Source: Meconema thalassinum (Eukaryota; Arthropoda; Insecta; Orthoptera; Tettigoniidae). Taken from it: a stretch of 64,000 nucleotides of DNA. Under the pieces are notes generated by a model. The model saw only the letters and a list, made by a program, of their open reading frames with translations, did no database searches and was not told the DNA's origin. The stretch lies in contig OX336389.2 of the NCBI GenBank assembly GCA_946902985.2, positions 1,012,119,441-1,012,183,440 of the forward strand, read 5' to 3'. Below, in pieces: positions 32,545 to 44,504 of this stretch. The position numbers and the translations under genes are program-made. Position 1 is the first letter of the stretch; every line of letters begins with the position of its first letter.

Positions 32545-34740
32545 ACCTGGATAGCACCATCGATTGCTGGTAATGAACCTGAGAGGGACTAAGGAGAAGA
32601 AAGGGACTGAGAACCAGGAAAGGCGTATAAGGATATGGAAACTGAAAGAAGGAGATAGAAGGGTCGAGTACCTCAAAATGGTAAAGGAAGGAATTCCAAC
32701 AGATGAAGAAAGAGGGGTGGAAGAGGAATGGGCTAGATTTAAGAAGACACTAGTAGGTGCAGCAGAAACAGTATGTGGGAGGACAAGTAGTAAGAAGAGG
32801 TGGAAGGAAACACCATGGTGGAATGAGAAGACAAAAAATATAGTAAGGGAAAAGAATAGAGCCTTTAGGAGGTGGTATCAAAATAGGACGGTAGAGACAA
32901 GGGAAGAGTACCAGGAAAGAAAGTAGGAGGCAAAGAGAGTAGTGGGTGGGGAGAGAAGAAAGTGGATGGAAGAGTGGACAAAGATGATGAAGGAGGATAG
33001 TGAAGGTACAAAAAAGGTCCTGTATGGGATGGTAAAAAATAAGAGGCGGAAGGGTCCTACGGATTATGTTAGAATGGTGAACAAAAGGGGACAAGCGATA
33101 GAAAATAGGGAAGAACTGAAGAGAATGTGGAAGGAATATTTTGAAGAACTTCTGAACCCAAATGGAAACCACGGCGAGGAGGAAGAAATCGGGGAAGAGG
33201 AAGATGGACTACAAACAGAAAAGGACTTAACATGGAAAGAAGTGGAAGATGCAGTGTACAAGATGAAAGGAGGGAAGGCACCGGGTGTGGATGAGTTGAG
33301 TGTGGAGATGGTGAAAGCAGCAGGAGAGGTGGGGATACAATGGTTGTACCGAGTGATGAAGACAGCATGGAAGGAAAGGAAGACCCCAGAGGACTGGAAA
33401 AAGGGAATAATTGTCCCGATCTTCAAGAAAGGTAGTAGAACAGAATGCAGAAACTATCGGGGAATAACGCTGATGAGTCATTGTGCAAAGATGTTTGAGA
33501 AAGTTTTGGAAAGGAGAATTAGGACAAGGATAGAAGGAGGGATGAGGGAAGAACAACATGGCTTCAGAGCAGGAAGGTCCTCAGTGGATTTTTGCTGTAA
33601 GGCAGTTACAAGAACAGCACTATGAGTATGGAACAGATCTACTGATGGCCTTCCTGGACATTGAGAAAGCATATGACAGTGTATGCAGAAACAAAGTATG
33701 GAAGTCCCTGGAGGATAGAGGAGTAGAAAGATGGACTATAAGGAGGATAAAGGAGATGTACAAGGGAAGCGTGAGCTGTGTGAAAGTGGGAGGAGAGAGA
33801 TCGGACTGGTTGGAACAGAGTAACGGCCTGAAACAAGGAAGTGCACTGTCACCAATACTTTTCATTGTGGTGATGGATGACTTAATGACCCGAGTGGCAC
33901 AAGTAATTGGGGAAGGAAAGATGAAAGCAATGGTGTTTGCAGATGATTTGGGGAAACAAGGAGGAGGAGGTACAGGAACAGTTGGACGTGTGGGAAGGAA
34001 TAATACAAGGATATGGGATGAAATTTAGCATAAATAAGAGTGAGATGGTGATCACAACGAGGAAGAAGGAAAGAACCACAACGGGAATAACAATTGGTGG
34101 GGAACAGCTGAAGAAAGTGGAGAGTTTCAAGTATCTGGGAAGCCTGATACAAGATAATGGAAGAAACGATAGAGAAATAAATGAGCGGGGGAGACAGGCA
34201 GAAGCGTTCCGGAGGAGTGTGAGAAGCATGTTATGGAGCAAGGATGTCCCTCAGAACTGCAAAATAATCATATATCGGACGTACTATGTTCCTATCCTGA
34301 CGTATGCCTCAGAGACCTGGGTTATGAAAGGAAGGGAGAAGAGCAAAATACAGGCCAGTGAGATGAGGTTCTTGAGAAGCAGTATTGGAGCTACAAAGAT
34401 GGACAGAATAAGAAATGAGAGGACCAGAGAATTAATGAAGGAGGAACCATTACAGGATGGTATAGAGAAATCTAGACTTAGATGGTGTGGACATGTAAAA
34501 CGAATGGAGGAGAAGAGGATACCCAGGAGAGTACACGAGACGAAGTGCGAAGGAAAGAGGCCGAGAGGAAGACCGAGAGACAGGTGGCTGAAGGGGGTGG
34601 AAGTGTGAAGAAGAGAGGAGAAGACTGGACAAGGGTGGAGGCTGAGAGATGGTGGGAAGACAGAAGACGTTGGAGAGGCTTGTGTTCCAAACAGACCCGG
34701 CCAGTGGCTGGAAACTGTGCAAGATGATGATGATGATCAT
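32545..34740 (+). pseudogene. 5'-truncated RTE-like LINE (linker, reverse transcriptase, C-terminus)
   Basis: The plus strand encodes, in order: a basic linker with ETPWWNEKTK (32564-32926), then reverse transcriptase motifs KKGIIVPIFKKGSRTECRNY and RGITLMSHCAKMFEKVL (to 33625), LMAFLDIEKAYDSV (first catalytic Asp), LKQGSALSPILF and FADDL (two catalytic Asp, 33558-34028). The C-terminal LRWCGHVKRMEEKRIPRRV and RGRPRDRW follow (33937-34608). The element would reverse-transcribe its RNA at a nicked target. An in-frame TAG at 32924 and frame changes near 33600 and 33950 break it, and the endonuclease is missing. The 3' end near 34720-34740 is a short GATGATGATGAT tail, usual for RTE-like LINEs. 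Confidence 0.85.
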
Positions 34741-34862
34741 GAAGATGGATGTGCAACGAATTCTTGTCAGACGTAATTTAAGAATGGCGAGGTGCATGAA
34801 ACACAAATCCCCCTTTCGTCTAATCTTAACATGACTGTGCATTTTGCGAAACGAAAAGTCCA

Positions 34863-35099
34863 CAGACGAAATGAAGAAAAGCCGAGTTGCACTTCCAGGG
34901 AAACTCCAAACACTACCACTCTTCTGTGAAGTCTTAACTCAACACGACATGACAGTTTGCTACTGGCTGTATCTGGGGTAATAGGCTCTCCCGCTAGCTA
35001 GGCTGTAACTGGGGTGATAGGCTCACCCCAAGCTAGCTCGTAAATGTCGCCTCAGTAATTGAATGGAGATTGTTGGAAGAAATGAAAACGTAAAACCAC
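34863..35099. other. unassigned sequence with a short local duplication
   Basis: GGCTGTATCTGGGGTAATAG at about 34966 recurs as GGCTGTAACTGGGGTGATAG at about 35003. Each is followed by GCTC-C-C and GCTAGCT. Nothing else was seen. Confidence 0.6.
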
Positions 35100-35408
35100 T
35101 TATAGTGGGCGATGTATTGAAGATGGAGATATGCTCTCACGGCCTTTTTTGTAGAACTTTTTATGCTGAACATTTCCTACACTCATAGTATATTGATATT
35201 TTAACGGTTTGCTCAGCGTAAGCTTAAAAAGCGCACGGTCGCCAGTTTTTTTTTTGGTCTTTTTCACTGGAATCGTTACTGCTTGGCTTCCTTTGATCAT
35301 AAATAAATTATTTTCTACAGAAACCTTCCTCGAGACATCCTTTACAGATTGGTGGGAAACCGCATCAAAATCCATCCAGTGGTTCTCGAGATTACTCGTG
35401 ACATCCAA
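35100..35408 (-). CDS. hypothetical 102-codon open frame, function unknown
   Basis: This open minus-strand frame is Lys/Ser-rich, with a basic VKKTKKKTGDR segment and no recognised motif. The poly-A run at about 35247-35256 encodes the lysines. It may be a fragment of a real exon or element, or chance. No splice sites, promoter or neighbours support it. Confidence 0.15.
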   Translation of the reverse strand: MDVTSNLENHWMDFDAVSHQSVKDVSRKVSVENNLFMIKGSQAVTIPVKKTKKKTGDRALFKLTLSKPLKYQYTMSVGNVQHKKFYKKGRESISPSSIHRPL

Positions 35409-35657
35409 GAATCGGGGACTTTTTTTTTACACTAACAAGTAAGTAGAGATGGACTAATAACGGTTGTATCGTCGTACATTAGCAGATGGCGTTGTGGCAA
35501 AATGATATCTATTGCAATATGTATTTTTCTAATGAAATTACCTAAAAGAGGTCCAATGGCTTATGATCGCAACTTATGAGCCATGTTAAATTGAAAAACT
35601 TCCTTTAACACACACAAGCAAGTGATGACCCGCATAACATAGCAACAGTAATGTATT
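35409..35657. other. unassigned sequence
   Basis: AT-rich DNA with nothing recognised. Confidence 0.4.
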
Positions 35658-36050
35658 TCAGTGGTTGTTGATATTCATGTAGGGGCTTTGTGACATCGTG
35701 GTCAAGTATCCCATTGTACTTGGGTGAGTGTGGAATATGTCTGATAACCTGTGTCATTGTGATGGCTGTACCAGTGTGTGTATTTGCAAACGGGGCTATT
35801 GTTTGGGTAGGAGGCGGTGGAGGCCTTAATTCAGGTTTCATGGCATTGGCCTGGAGTAAAAGTGGAAACCACGGGAAAACCACTTCAAGGACGCCTGAGG
35901 TTGGAATCGAACCCTTATCTTCTTAGTTCTGCCTCACAAGGGTGAGTGAATCCCGTTCCAGCCTCTCAGACCAGTACTTAATTTCTCGGCAGAACCGGAA
36001 ATGAATTCTGAGGACAACCAAGAATACAAGCCACTACTCCACGAGGTAGA
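35658..36050 (-). mobile_element. SINE family C, reverse orientation
   Basis: GTTGTTGATATTCATGTAGG at the left is the reversed tail. GTAGGAGGCGGTGGAGGCCT and the reversed B box near 35905 match the other copies. The right end near 36050 is the reversed head, CTCCACGAGGTAG. Confidence 0.65.
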
Positions 36051-36439
36051 CACACTGTGGTTATTCAGTACGATGCGAATCATATCAAACTGCCGATGTT
36101 AATTGTTAATTACTGTTGGCGTAGTGTTTAACGAAGTTAGGGCGGGCTAACGTTAATAGGGTCATCGTTTCCATAGCAACAAATCAAAGTGATATCAATT
36201 TGTATAATCATGTATGGGAATGACGTGGTTGCGCGTCACATATACGCTTCAGTTTGTACTCCCACGTTCTTGTTTCAGAGCCCATCGTTAATGTAGCGTC
36301 GTCTGTTGCTGGTAATGATTCCGTGGCACAGGTACTTATTCTAGAACGCTAGGCCAAAGATGACCACAGAAGACATAAAGGGTTATTTACCTAAGATACG
36401 AATAATGTCTAAACCGATGAAAATATCAAAATTGTGTTT

Positions 36440-36590
36440 CCAGATTCTTAAATGGTGTTACTCCTACAGTCATCCTCATCACATAAATACAAATTATCAG
36501 GCAAGTGGACACACACCGAACTACGCGTGGTAGATGACCAAGATGTCCCATGCCCCTAAAATTAATTAGCAACAAAAACAACAACTTAAA
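36440..36590 (+). mobile_element. SINE family C, 3' fragment
   Basis: The sequence CTCATCACATAAATACAAAT through GATGTCCCATGCCCCTAAAA matches the 3' third of family C. The head and body are missing. Confidence 0.45.
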
Positions 36591-36964
36591 TGGTATTAAG
36601 GGGCTTGTAAAACAACGGACTTTGTTTTTGCCTGGGATTATTAGCAACAGAGATGTTGACACAAACGATTTTTAATAGATTCGTGCTTTTCTCTGCCACT
36701 AACAGAACAGTTCCAATTATTACAAACTCAGCCATAGCCTACAATTTATCAAAAATAATCGGGAACTTACTTCTTGAAATATCAATAACATTCCAAATAG
36801 TGATTTTGAAGTCTGAGCGCATGCCCCATCATACAGCGCAAGGTGACGTAGGCTACTTGTTTTCATCGCGGTCACCCATCACATACTGTACTTCAGAATT
36901 GTCTCGTAAATGCAATAATCACGGATATCATGGTTTCGAACTGTTTGTTGCTGTTCTTTTTACT

Positions 36965-37075
36965 TCACATAGTGGCTTGGGACATATTGGACGTCAGCCC
37001 CGTGAACTTTGGTGTGTATAACATGAGTTTCTCATAGAAGTTTGTAAACTGTAATTGTTATGATCAGTTGTTCTC
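36965..37075 (-). mobile_element. SINE family C, reversed 3' fragment
   Basis: GGACGTCAGCCCCGTGAACTT followed by TGGTGTGTATAACATGAG matches the reversed 3' part seen at 4500-4560 and 12720-12770. It is short and diverged. Confidence 0.35.
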
Positions 37076-37242
37076 TTTGGTGGCGCACTGCTTCCGCTCT
37101 CGATATGAAAACTAATCTGAGGGTGGCGGCAACGGTTGCTAACGTCAGTGATCAAATCATAAGCAACAACCTCAGAGAAGGTGTTCTCATATAACTTGAA
37201 AGAGCTGGAAAATTCTTTTCTCTGTCACCAAATAAAAAAAAC

Positions 37243-38760
37243 AAGTAGTTCCGTGAAAAACTATAGCCTACTTTCATATGTCCTACTTATGTTAATCGCC
37301 TCTATCAACTTACAAAATTTCAGTTTGCTTGATGTAATAGATTCGTAGATATTGAGAAGCGTCTAAATATTTCGGGAGGTCGCCATGTTGGATTTTTATA
37401 TATGTAAGAGTTATGTACTAGACTATTACATGAAGATTATTGTGTAGGTGTAGCGGCTTCGGTGGCGTAGTTGGTAGCATACTGAGCTTCTATGCCCAAG
37501 GTCGCGGGTTCAAACCCGGCTGAAGTCGTCGGATAATTTTAGTGGGCTGCGTGGCGCAGTCGGTAGAGGTGCTGAGTTTCTAACTGAAAGGGAGTGGGTT
37601 CGATCCCGACCCAGATAGTGGATTTTAGAAACAAAACTACCACTGTCGGAAACGCAAATAGCCCTGGGATTCTCTCAACCTACAACAGAAATGAGTACCA
37701 GGGTAATTCCTGGGAGCAAAGACGGCCGGGCATGGAGCTGACAACTCCTTCCCATTTAGTGCCGATGTCACAAAAAGTGGAAGCCTCTACCTTCTACTAC
37801 TCCCTGGGCCTCAATGACCTGTATGGAGTTGGCTCTGCTTTTTTATTTTTTTTTATTTTTTTTTGTAGGTGTATTTTTGTAACTTCAATCACATGATTAG
37901 GACACAAGAAATAAAATAGATTGCGCACAGCCACCATCTTGTGGTTATGAAAACAATTGAAATATATTAGATGCTAGTGGATTAAAGTTTGTATAAGCAT
38001 ATACCGTACTATGTTTCACTGCACTCCGATGGTTAAATCGCGAGAAATGTCCATTTAAATATTTACAATTCGCGTCGCTGCCATGTTGGACTTGTGCTCA
38101 CCAGTTTATTGAAAATCCCATAGGTGGACGTATGTTTATAGCCTCTATCAACATACAAAATTTCAGTTTGATTGCTGTCATAGATTGTAGATTGTAGTGG
38201 GAATACGATTATTGCGTAGGTTTATTATTCAAACGTTGACTTCGATCGCATGCTTAGGACACAAGAAATAAAAATTTAATTTTAAAATTTCGCATTACCG
38301 CCATCTTATTGTTATGTAAACAGCTTAACTAAATCAGATGTAAGTGCATTACAATGTGTATAAACATTTGCTGTACCAAGTTTCACTGCGTTCGGATGGT
38401 TAAATCGCAAGAAAAGTATATTTAAATGTTTCAACTTCGTTTGGCCGCCATGTTCGTTTTGTACTCGACAGGTTTTTGAAAGTCACATAGGTGAACTTCT
38501 AGTGCCCTTTATCACCGTACTAAATTTCAGGGTGATACCTGTAATAGTTTCGGAGATATAGAATGCCGGTGAAATATTTCGCACAGCCCCCATGTTGGAG
38601 TAGTGTGACGTAATAAAATTTAAAGGGCACGGTCGGGGTCGGATAAAATAGTACTATGGCCTTACCGAGTTTCATTGAAATCGCTCCAGCCGTTTAGCTT
38701 TTATTAGGGGGACACACATACGCACACAGACACACACGGACAAAAGCATAGCCACCTATA
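37243..38760 (+). repeat. medium repeat 'R', copy 2, split by a dimeric SINE
   Basis: It matches 9165-9538 and 11241-12340 in order. It lacks the 1.7-kb retroelement found in copy 1. In turn it carries a SINE at 37453-37863 that copy 1 lacks. It ends with an ACACACATACGCACAC-type run near 38710-38740. No protein is recognised. Confidence 0.75.
37453..37863 (+). mobile_element. dimeric tRNA-headed SINE (family D) with target duplication
   Basis: Two tRNA-like modules follow each other. The first has GCGTAGTTGGTAGCAT (A box) and GGGTTCAAACCCGGC (B box). The second has GCGCAGTCGGTAGAGGTG and GGGTTCGATCCCGACC. An unrelated body of about 230 bp and a T-rich tail with a TTTTTATTT pattern complete it. 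Direct repeats TGTAGGTGTA flank it at 37443-37452 and 37864-37873. The unoccupied site is visible in repeat R copy 1 near 9369-9378, which confirms both boundaries. Confidence 0.9.
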
Positions 38761-39018
38761 GACAGGCCTTGGCCACACCGAATTGCAACACCGCTTCGCT
38801 AGCGTCATACGCCCGGGTCCGGCCGTGCGCCTTGGGCAGAGTAGACATTGCTGTCTCTTAATATTCTAATTTGAAATCGGGTTATTGGAAAGAAGTTAAC
38901 TAATATGTATGGACGGGGGAAGGTGCGTATATTGTTAGATGACAAAAGGAGATTCTGATGTAAGTTATTTAATAATTAGTCAATAAAACGATAAAACTGA
39001 TAAAATTACTTCACATAC
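38761..39018. other. unassigned sequence
   Basis: A short GC-rich piece near 38780-38840 is followed by AT-rich DNA. Nothing was recognised. Confidence 0.4.
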
Positions 39019-39032
39019 ATTTAACTTATACT

Positions 39033-39346
39033 TTTTTTCGTGTGGTCTCCTGAGAGGCCGAGTGCAGGTCTTTCTAGTCGACGCCCGTGGGCGACCTGCG
39101 AGTTGGGATGAGAGATGGAATGGATGAAGATGAATGACATTGGGCAAGGATGTGGAAGGAAGCGGCCGTGGCCTATCAGAAGGTACCGTCCCAGTATTTG
39201 CCTAGTGTTGAAAAAGGGAAACCACGGAAAACCATTTCAAGGACGGCCGACGGTGGGGCTCGAACCCACGCGTCTACCGAGTCAGCAGAGAGCTTGGCCC
39301 CATGACCTAATGCTGCGCTTTAGCCAGCGTAGCCACTACTGTCGGT
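39033..39346 (-). mobile_element. SINE family B, tail type 2, with 14-bp duplication
   Basis: This full minus-strand copy has its head at the right (reversed CAGTAGTGGCTACGCTGGC) and tail type 2 at the left. Perfect direct repeats ATTTAACTTATACT flank it at 39019-39032 and 39347-39360. That fixes the length of a tail-2 copy at 314 bp and shows the hybrid is a mobile unit, not a chance juxtaposition. Confidence 0.9.
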
Positions 39347-39456
39347 ATTTAACTTATACTAAAACATGACAAATCCTACTTCATATAAGTGTTAACAATT
39401 TTCGTTTCCTACTTTCACTTGAAGCAGGCCTATTCGAAGCGTCTGTCTATAATAAT

Positions 39457-39793
39457 GAAAAAATGAAAATCCACAGCCTGCTTCCAGTCTCCGACCGGGT
39501 CAGGAATGGAATGAATGAAGCCCCCATCTAGCGGCGAGGATATGAACTGTGCCGGCTGCCGAGGCCTGACGCACTCCTCTGGGGCAATGATTAAATGGAT
39601 GACAGATGAAATGGAATGATAGTGGAGAGTGTTGCTGGAATGAAATTTTGACAGGGAAAACCGGAGTACCCGGAGAAAAACCTGTCTGCCTCCGTTTTGT
39701 CCAGCACAGATCTCACATGGAGTGACCGGGATTTGAACCACGGACCCAGCGGTGAGAGGCCGGCGTGCTGCCGCCTAAGCCACGGAGGCTTGT
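39457..39793 (-). mobile_element. SINE family A, reverse orientation, with 13-bp duplication
   Basis: It is near-identical to 17065-17397 and 43933-44263. Direct repeats TGTCTATAATAAT lie at 39444-39456 and 39795-39807. The tail GATTTTCATTTTTTC is at the left. Confidence 0.85.
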
Positions 39794-39917
39794 TTGTCTA
39801 TAATAATAATAATTATTATTGTTGTAAATAATTTTATTTTATTAAATGCTATTGATATTCCATTAATGTGATATGTCTTACGAATCTGACGGCAAATCCA
39901 GTACAGATTATCTGTTC

Positions 39918-39990
39918 TACTACTACTACTACTACTGCTACTACTACTACTACTACTACTAATAATAATAATAATAATATAATAATGATA
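39918..39990. repeat. compound microsatellite (CTA)n-(AAT)n
   Basis: About 14 TAC/CTA units with one TGC interruption lead directly into about 8 AAT units. Confidence 0.9.
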
Positions 39991-40002
39991 ATATCGACCG
40001 GG

Positions 40003-40282
40003 GTAGCTACTCACGCTGAGGCGTAAGGCCCTAAGACCAGTGGGTTCGAACCCCATCGTCAACTGTTCTTGAAATGGTTTTCCGTGGTTTCTCATTTTCA
40101 GCTCCATCCAAATGCTGGCTACTGACAATTCCATCTAATTCTTTGCCCAGTTTCAGTCTTTTAACTATTCTGGTAGGCCGGCGTCAGGAAGGGCACCCGG
40201 CCGTAAATTCCATTCGCCACATTAAAAAAAATCATCTTAGTTCAACCCCAACCCCGTCGAAACGGCAATAATATGGGTTGGA

Positions 40283-40290
<8 letters not shown>
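40003..40290 (+). mobile_element. SINE family B, tail type 1, ending in (AAT)n
   Basis: GTGGGTTCGAACCCCATCGT (B box), GAAATGGTTTTCCGTGG and the tail GTCAGGAAGGGCACCCGGCC match the copy at 8251. An (AAT) run follows at 40283-40312. Confidence 0.7.
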
Positions 40291-40314
<24 letters not shown>

Positions 40315-40319
40315 TCATA

Positions 40320-41139
40320 AAGCACCATTAGAATTCTCGAGACACATGTTGCCTCTGCTAATTACAGTAGGTAACTCGGTAGGCTGCCTGTCCGTCATTC
40401 ATATCTGTCATTTCCAGGAGGTATTCTTATTCTGACGTCATACGAAACAGAAATAGACGAAGGTAACTTCCTCATGCAATAAATCGCTATCTATGTTTTA
40501 GTAACTGTTTTTTTTTATAGTACGCCCATATCAATGATTTATGTGTATCTGTTTTACTTACACTGCTTAAATGCCAACGAAGACATGAGAAAAGTAGCTA
40601 TCGTAGGTCATGGTCGATCGAAAGTAGGCCTACTGATTATTGACGAGAATAAAGACTCCGCTAGTATCAACGTACGATTGTTGTTTCAACACATTTAAAT
40701 GTTTACAAGTGTATGAAGCTTAATCATCAAAATGCATGAAGCTTTGGAACAATACAGATGAGCAACCATGTGTGATAGAATTCGAAAGCTTACTATCATT
40801 TAATATTATAGAGTAACGGCGTTGTGTTAGGAGCTGTACTTACGTTTCCCAGATGATTAGCCTTCGCTCTCGGGTCTACCTTAAACACTATTGAAAAAAA
40901 CAGCGAGCGATAAAAGAATATATCCAATTTTATGCGGACTTGCACGTTCAGACCCATGCTTACTGCTCGCCACACATAGAACAGTGTACGACGTTGCCGC
41001 TCTGCTATGGACAAGGCCTGGTTATAGGAAGCCATGACAAAAGGTGATCTCATCAGCCTATCGTCATATATATTATTTCAGTAGTATGCATCCCTCCTGC
41101 GGCGCTCACAAGCGATCGATCGTGAAAAATGAACATTCA
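40320..41139. other. unassigned sequence
   Basis: A minus-strand 85-codon frame at 40796-41053 has no recognised motif and no supporting context. I do not call it a gene. Confidence 0.35.
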
Positions 41140-42277
41140 AATGAAGGAGAATATACATTACCAGTGACGCATTGTACTTTAATTTCATAAATATCTATAA
41201 TTTCTTTAAAAATGACTTTTAAAAAACTGTACGAAGTGTGCGATTTGCAGTTACTGTTGCTGCAGGAAGATATGCTCCATAATTGGTGCCCACTTTACAT
41301 TTTGGCCGCTGTGACGCCTGTTTCATGTCATTTTAACATTCTGTGGTCTTTCCTTTATCATTTGGCATGGATTTCAGGAACAGTAAATCAAAGGAATGTG
41401 TACTCAAATCGTATAATTTCATAAATTAGCAGTGACGAATTGCGTTCTAATTTCATAAATATCACTTTTTGTAAGAAGTGTGCGATTTGCAAATACTGAT
41501 GCTCTAAAAAGCTTCAATTATGAGTTGTCGTCTAAACCCTTAAAACTATTAAACGTTAATTATTTTACAGGTTTTTCTTATGCATTCTAATTTCATAAAT
41601 ATCGACCATTTCGAATGGTTTTCACGAACAGTAAATCAATGGATTGAGTACCCTAATCGTATAACCGGTGAGTGTTACGTCGTCTAAAACCTTAGAACTA
41701 TTACTCATTACAGTGGCGGCTGGTGATTTTTCACTTGGTGGTGCCAGCAAATACAAAATTTGCAATAAAATCATTCAACGTTGCAGGTACCGGTAGTGCA
41801 TATTTTATGCAATAAGTTATATGTTTAACATTATTTAACTGTGCTATTGTAGAAGACGTTATTAATTGAAGTGTCAGCTGAAGTGAATTGAGAAATTGCG
41901 TAACTACTACAAATATTTTAATCTCGGGATTTTTCGCCAAAACAAAAGTTCCTCCTTTCTCTACTAGAAAGTGCTATAGTTTCAAGGAGCTTAGATATCT
42001 AACTTTCTTGACTTTCATGGCCCTCCAAGGAACAACAAAAATTCGACATGCAAGCTGCCCTTTGGGTGTCAAACAACAAAGCTTGCACCTGGCACCGAGG
42101 CCATACAATATTATATCATACACATATTTTGATCGATATGCATTTTAAATAAAAACCATTTTTAAGAATTATATTTGAACAAACCTCTCAGAAAAATAAT
42201 TTGAAGAAAACAACATATGCTAGGCCTACTCACCAAAAATATTTGTTCCAAAACCTCGATCGACACCTTCATTTGAA

Positions 42278-44504
42278 TTAATAAGAGCGGTGCTGAAAGT
42301 CCATTCTTCGTTCTTTCTTGTAGGCAAATACGTCTATCACCTTTGAATTGAAGTTCTCAATCTTGTTCACAAATGATTTCTCACACGACAACATTCCTAA
42401 GGCACTTAATCTCTCTTCCTTCATTGTGTTCCGAAGAAAGATCTTTATCCGTTTGAGCATTGAGAAACACCGCTCCGCTTCCGATGTTGAGAGAGGCATT
42501 GTGATCAGCAACTTCAAGATTTTGATTGTCTCTTCAAAAGTATCACATAGCTCATCTTCCAGAATCAACGACAGAAATGGAACTTCACCAGAGACCGCTC
42601 TCAATTCAGGCCTAGCATAGAATACTTGCAGCTCACCCTTCAACTTTCTTTTATCAAGAAATGTACATACGCTCGTCATTTCGTCAAGGTACAGGTCTGG
42701 GAAGTTTTTGATATAATTGTCAAAATATTGAACTGCGAATAGGTTGGTAGCTGTGAGGAGTCCAGTGAACTGAAAGCGAATTTTTATATCTGAAAGGATA
42801 GCATCACATACTTCCAGAGCGTCCCTTTTTCTACAGTCCTCATCAATCCGGGGTCTTTTAGAAGGTAAGGATTCGCCTCTTTCGATAAAAGTCTCATTCA
42901 TTATTTCATCAATATTGCCCCTGATTGCCCGTATGATGCCATCAAAATGCTGAATGTCTTGTTTCACTTTAATTGGGTCAGTAATTCTCTTTTGCAGCTG
43001 ATTAAAAATTATGTCAACATGAGGCATTATCTTATTGAAAAATGTTAGCCAGAAAATGAATTTCTTGTCATTAAGCCTTTGCTTGTATGCTCCAGCTTTT
43101 TCAATGGTGGAAGGTAACTTAATGGACCCATTGCTTTCGATGGATTCCATAACTTTGACGAGGTGTTCCCTATTTTCATAAATATCTTTCACAGCACGCG
43201 AATGGTAATTCCAACGTGTGAGTGATACTCGAGGCAAACTTTTCTCTATGATCTCGCGCAACACTTTCGATCTTTGTGGCGAATGCGAAAAAATGAACAA
43301 ATTCCTGTGAGATGAGCGAAAAAGATGCGAGCCTGTCGATTAACGGAGGCTGCTGTTGACATTATGAGATTAAGTTGTTGCGCATAGCAATGAATAACAT
43401 TTGCATTAGGGTACTTATCCTTGATTAACTTTTGCACACCATTTAATCCATCACTCATAACGGATGCTCCGTCATAACTTTGGACAATCAATTTAGTGGG
43501 TTGATCACCCACTAAGGGGTCGATTTCACTTAAAATGCTGTCTGCGATGACATGAGCATTTTGGCCTTCGGGATTAATAAAGTTCCAAAATCTTTCTACT
43601 GTTCTTCCTTCAACAACGTAGCGCAACAGAATAACCAATTGATAATTGCAAGACACATCAGTTGTTTCATCAGCGATTATTGCTATATTGTCAGCCTTTT
43701 TTATTTCTTTGGACACTTCGTCGTGATACACCTGGAGCATGCATTCGAGCAGTTCGATTTGAATAGTCTTGGAGATGCCTTTAAACACAGGCGACTGGCT
43801 GAGATGAACTTTCAAGTCCTTATCCAATTCAGCACTAAACTGAATCAATTCGCGAAATACGCTTTTGTTTTCGAATGTTTCTGTTTCATCATGTCCCCTA
43901 AGGGCTAATTCCAAGGCACCACAAAAGCGGATGAAAATGAAAATCCACAGCCTGCTTCCAGTCTCCGACCGGGTCAGGAATGGAATGAATGAAGCCCCCA
44001 TCTAGCGGCGAGGATATGAACTGTGCCGGCTGCCGAGGCCTGACGCACTCCCCTGGGGCAATGATTAAATGAATGACATGAAATGAAATGATAGTGGAGA
44101 GTGTTGCTGGAATGAAATTTTGACAGGGAAAACCGGAGTACCCGGAGAAAAACCTGTCTGCCTCCGTTTTGTCCAGCACAGATCTCACATGGAGTGACTG
44201 GGATTTGAACCACGGACCCAGCGGTGAGAGGCCGGCGTGCTGCCGCCTAAGCCACGGAGGCTTCACAAAAGCGGATACAGTTTATAATTAAATTTATCTT
44301 ATCTACTTGTTTGTTGTGAGTGATAATAGTTTGTCGGTACTGACTATCCAACCTGCTTTGAATGTTCGTTTTGCCCAGAAATGAGAGGCTTAAAACATTA
44401 TCCATATGTCGCTTTGATGATTCATGGACTTTAATTTTAGACCATATGTGTCCTATATCCCTAATACCTGTCTTACTCCAGCTCCCATCACCGCCGAACA
44501 ACAC
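42278..44504 (-). pseudogene. hAT transposase (DUF4371-type), interrupted
   Basis: Minus-strand order: an N-terminal zinc-finger-like region with HESSKRHMDN (44504-44265); after the SINE, a DUF4371-like catalytic region with IAIIADETTDVS (first catalytic Asp), LIVQSYDGASVMSD (second) and NVIHCYAQQLNLIM (to 43246); then SLTRWNYHSRAVKDI and the C-terminal dimerisation domain with MPLSTSEAERCFSMLKRIK and LRNTMKEERLSALGML (43300-42278). The last domain carries the catalytic Glu region and mediates dimer formation. The protein would cut the CAGNGGC ends and reinsert them in 8-bp targets. Breaks are the 331-bp SINE and one frame shift near 43270. The rest is strikingly intact, so this was a fairly recent copy. 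Confidence 0.85.
43933..44263 (-). mobile_element. SINE family A inserted in the hAT transposase gene
   Basis: The minus-strand copy has its tRNA-like head at the right and a reversed GATTTTCATTTTC tail at the left. Perfect 13-bp repeats CACAAAAGCGGAT flank it at 43920-43932 and 44264-44276. It splits the transposase frame within the N-terminal part. Confidence 0.95.

Noticed and set aside
32750..34863. Many long minus-strand frames rich in Ser, Pro and Leu
   Set aside because: They are shadows of the purine-rich LINE coding sequence on the plus strand.
35100..35408. Host gene exon
   Set aside because: Kept only as a low-confidence open frame. No splice sites or conserved motif support it.
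37453..37610. Two adjacent sequences that resemble tRNA genes
   Set aside because: They lie inside a unit with a 10-bp target duplication and a SINE body and tail. They are SINE heads, not tRNA genes.
40796..41053. Minus-strand frame of 85 codons
   Set aside because: No recognised domain and no neighbours that would support a gene.
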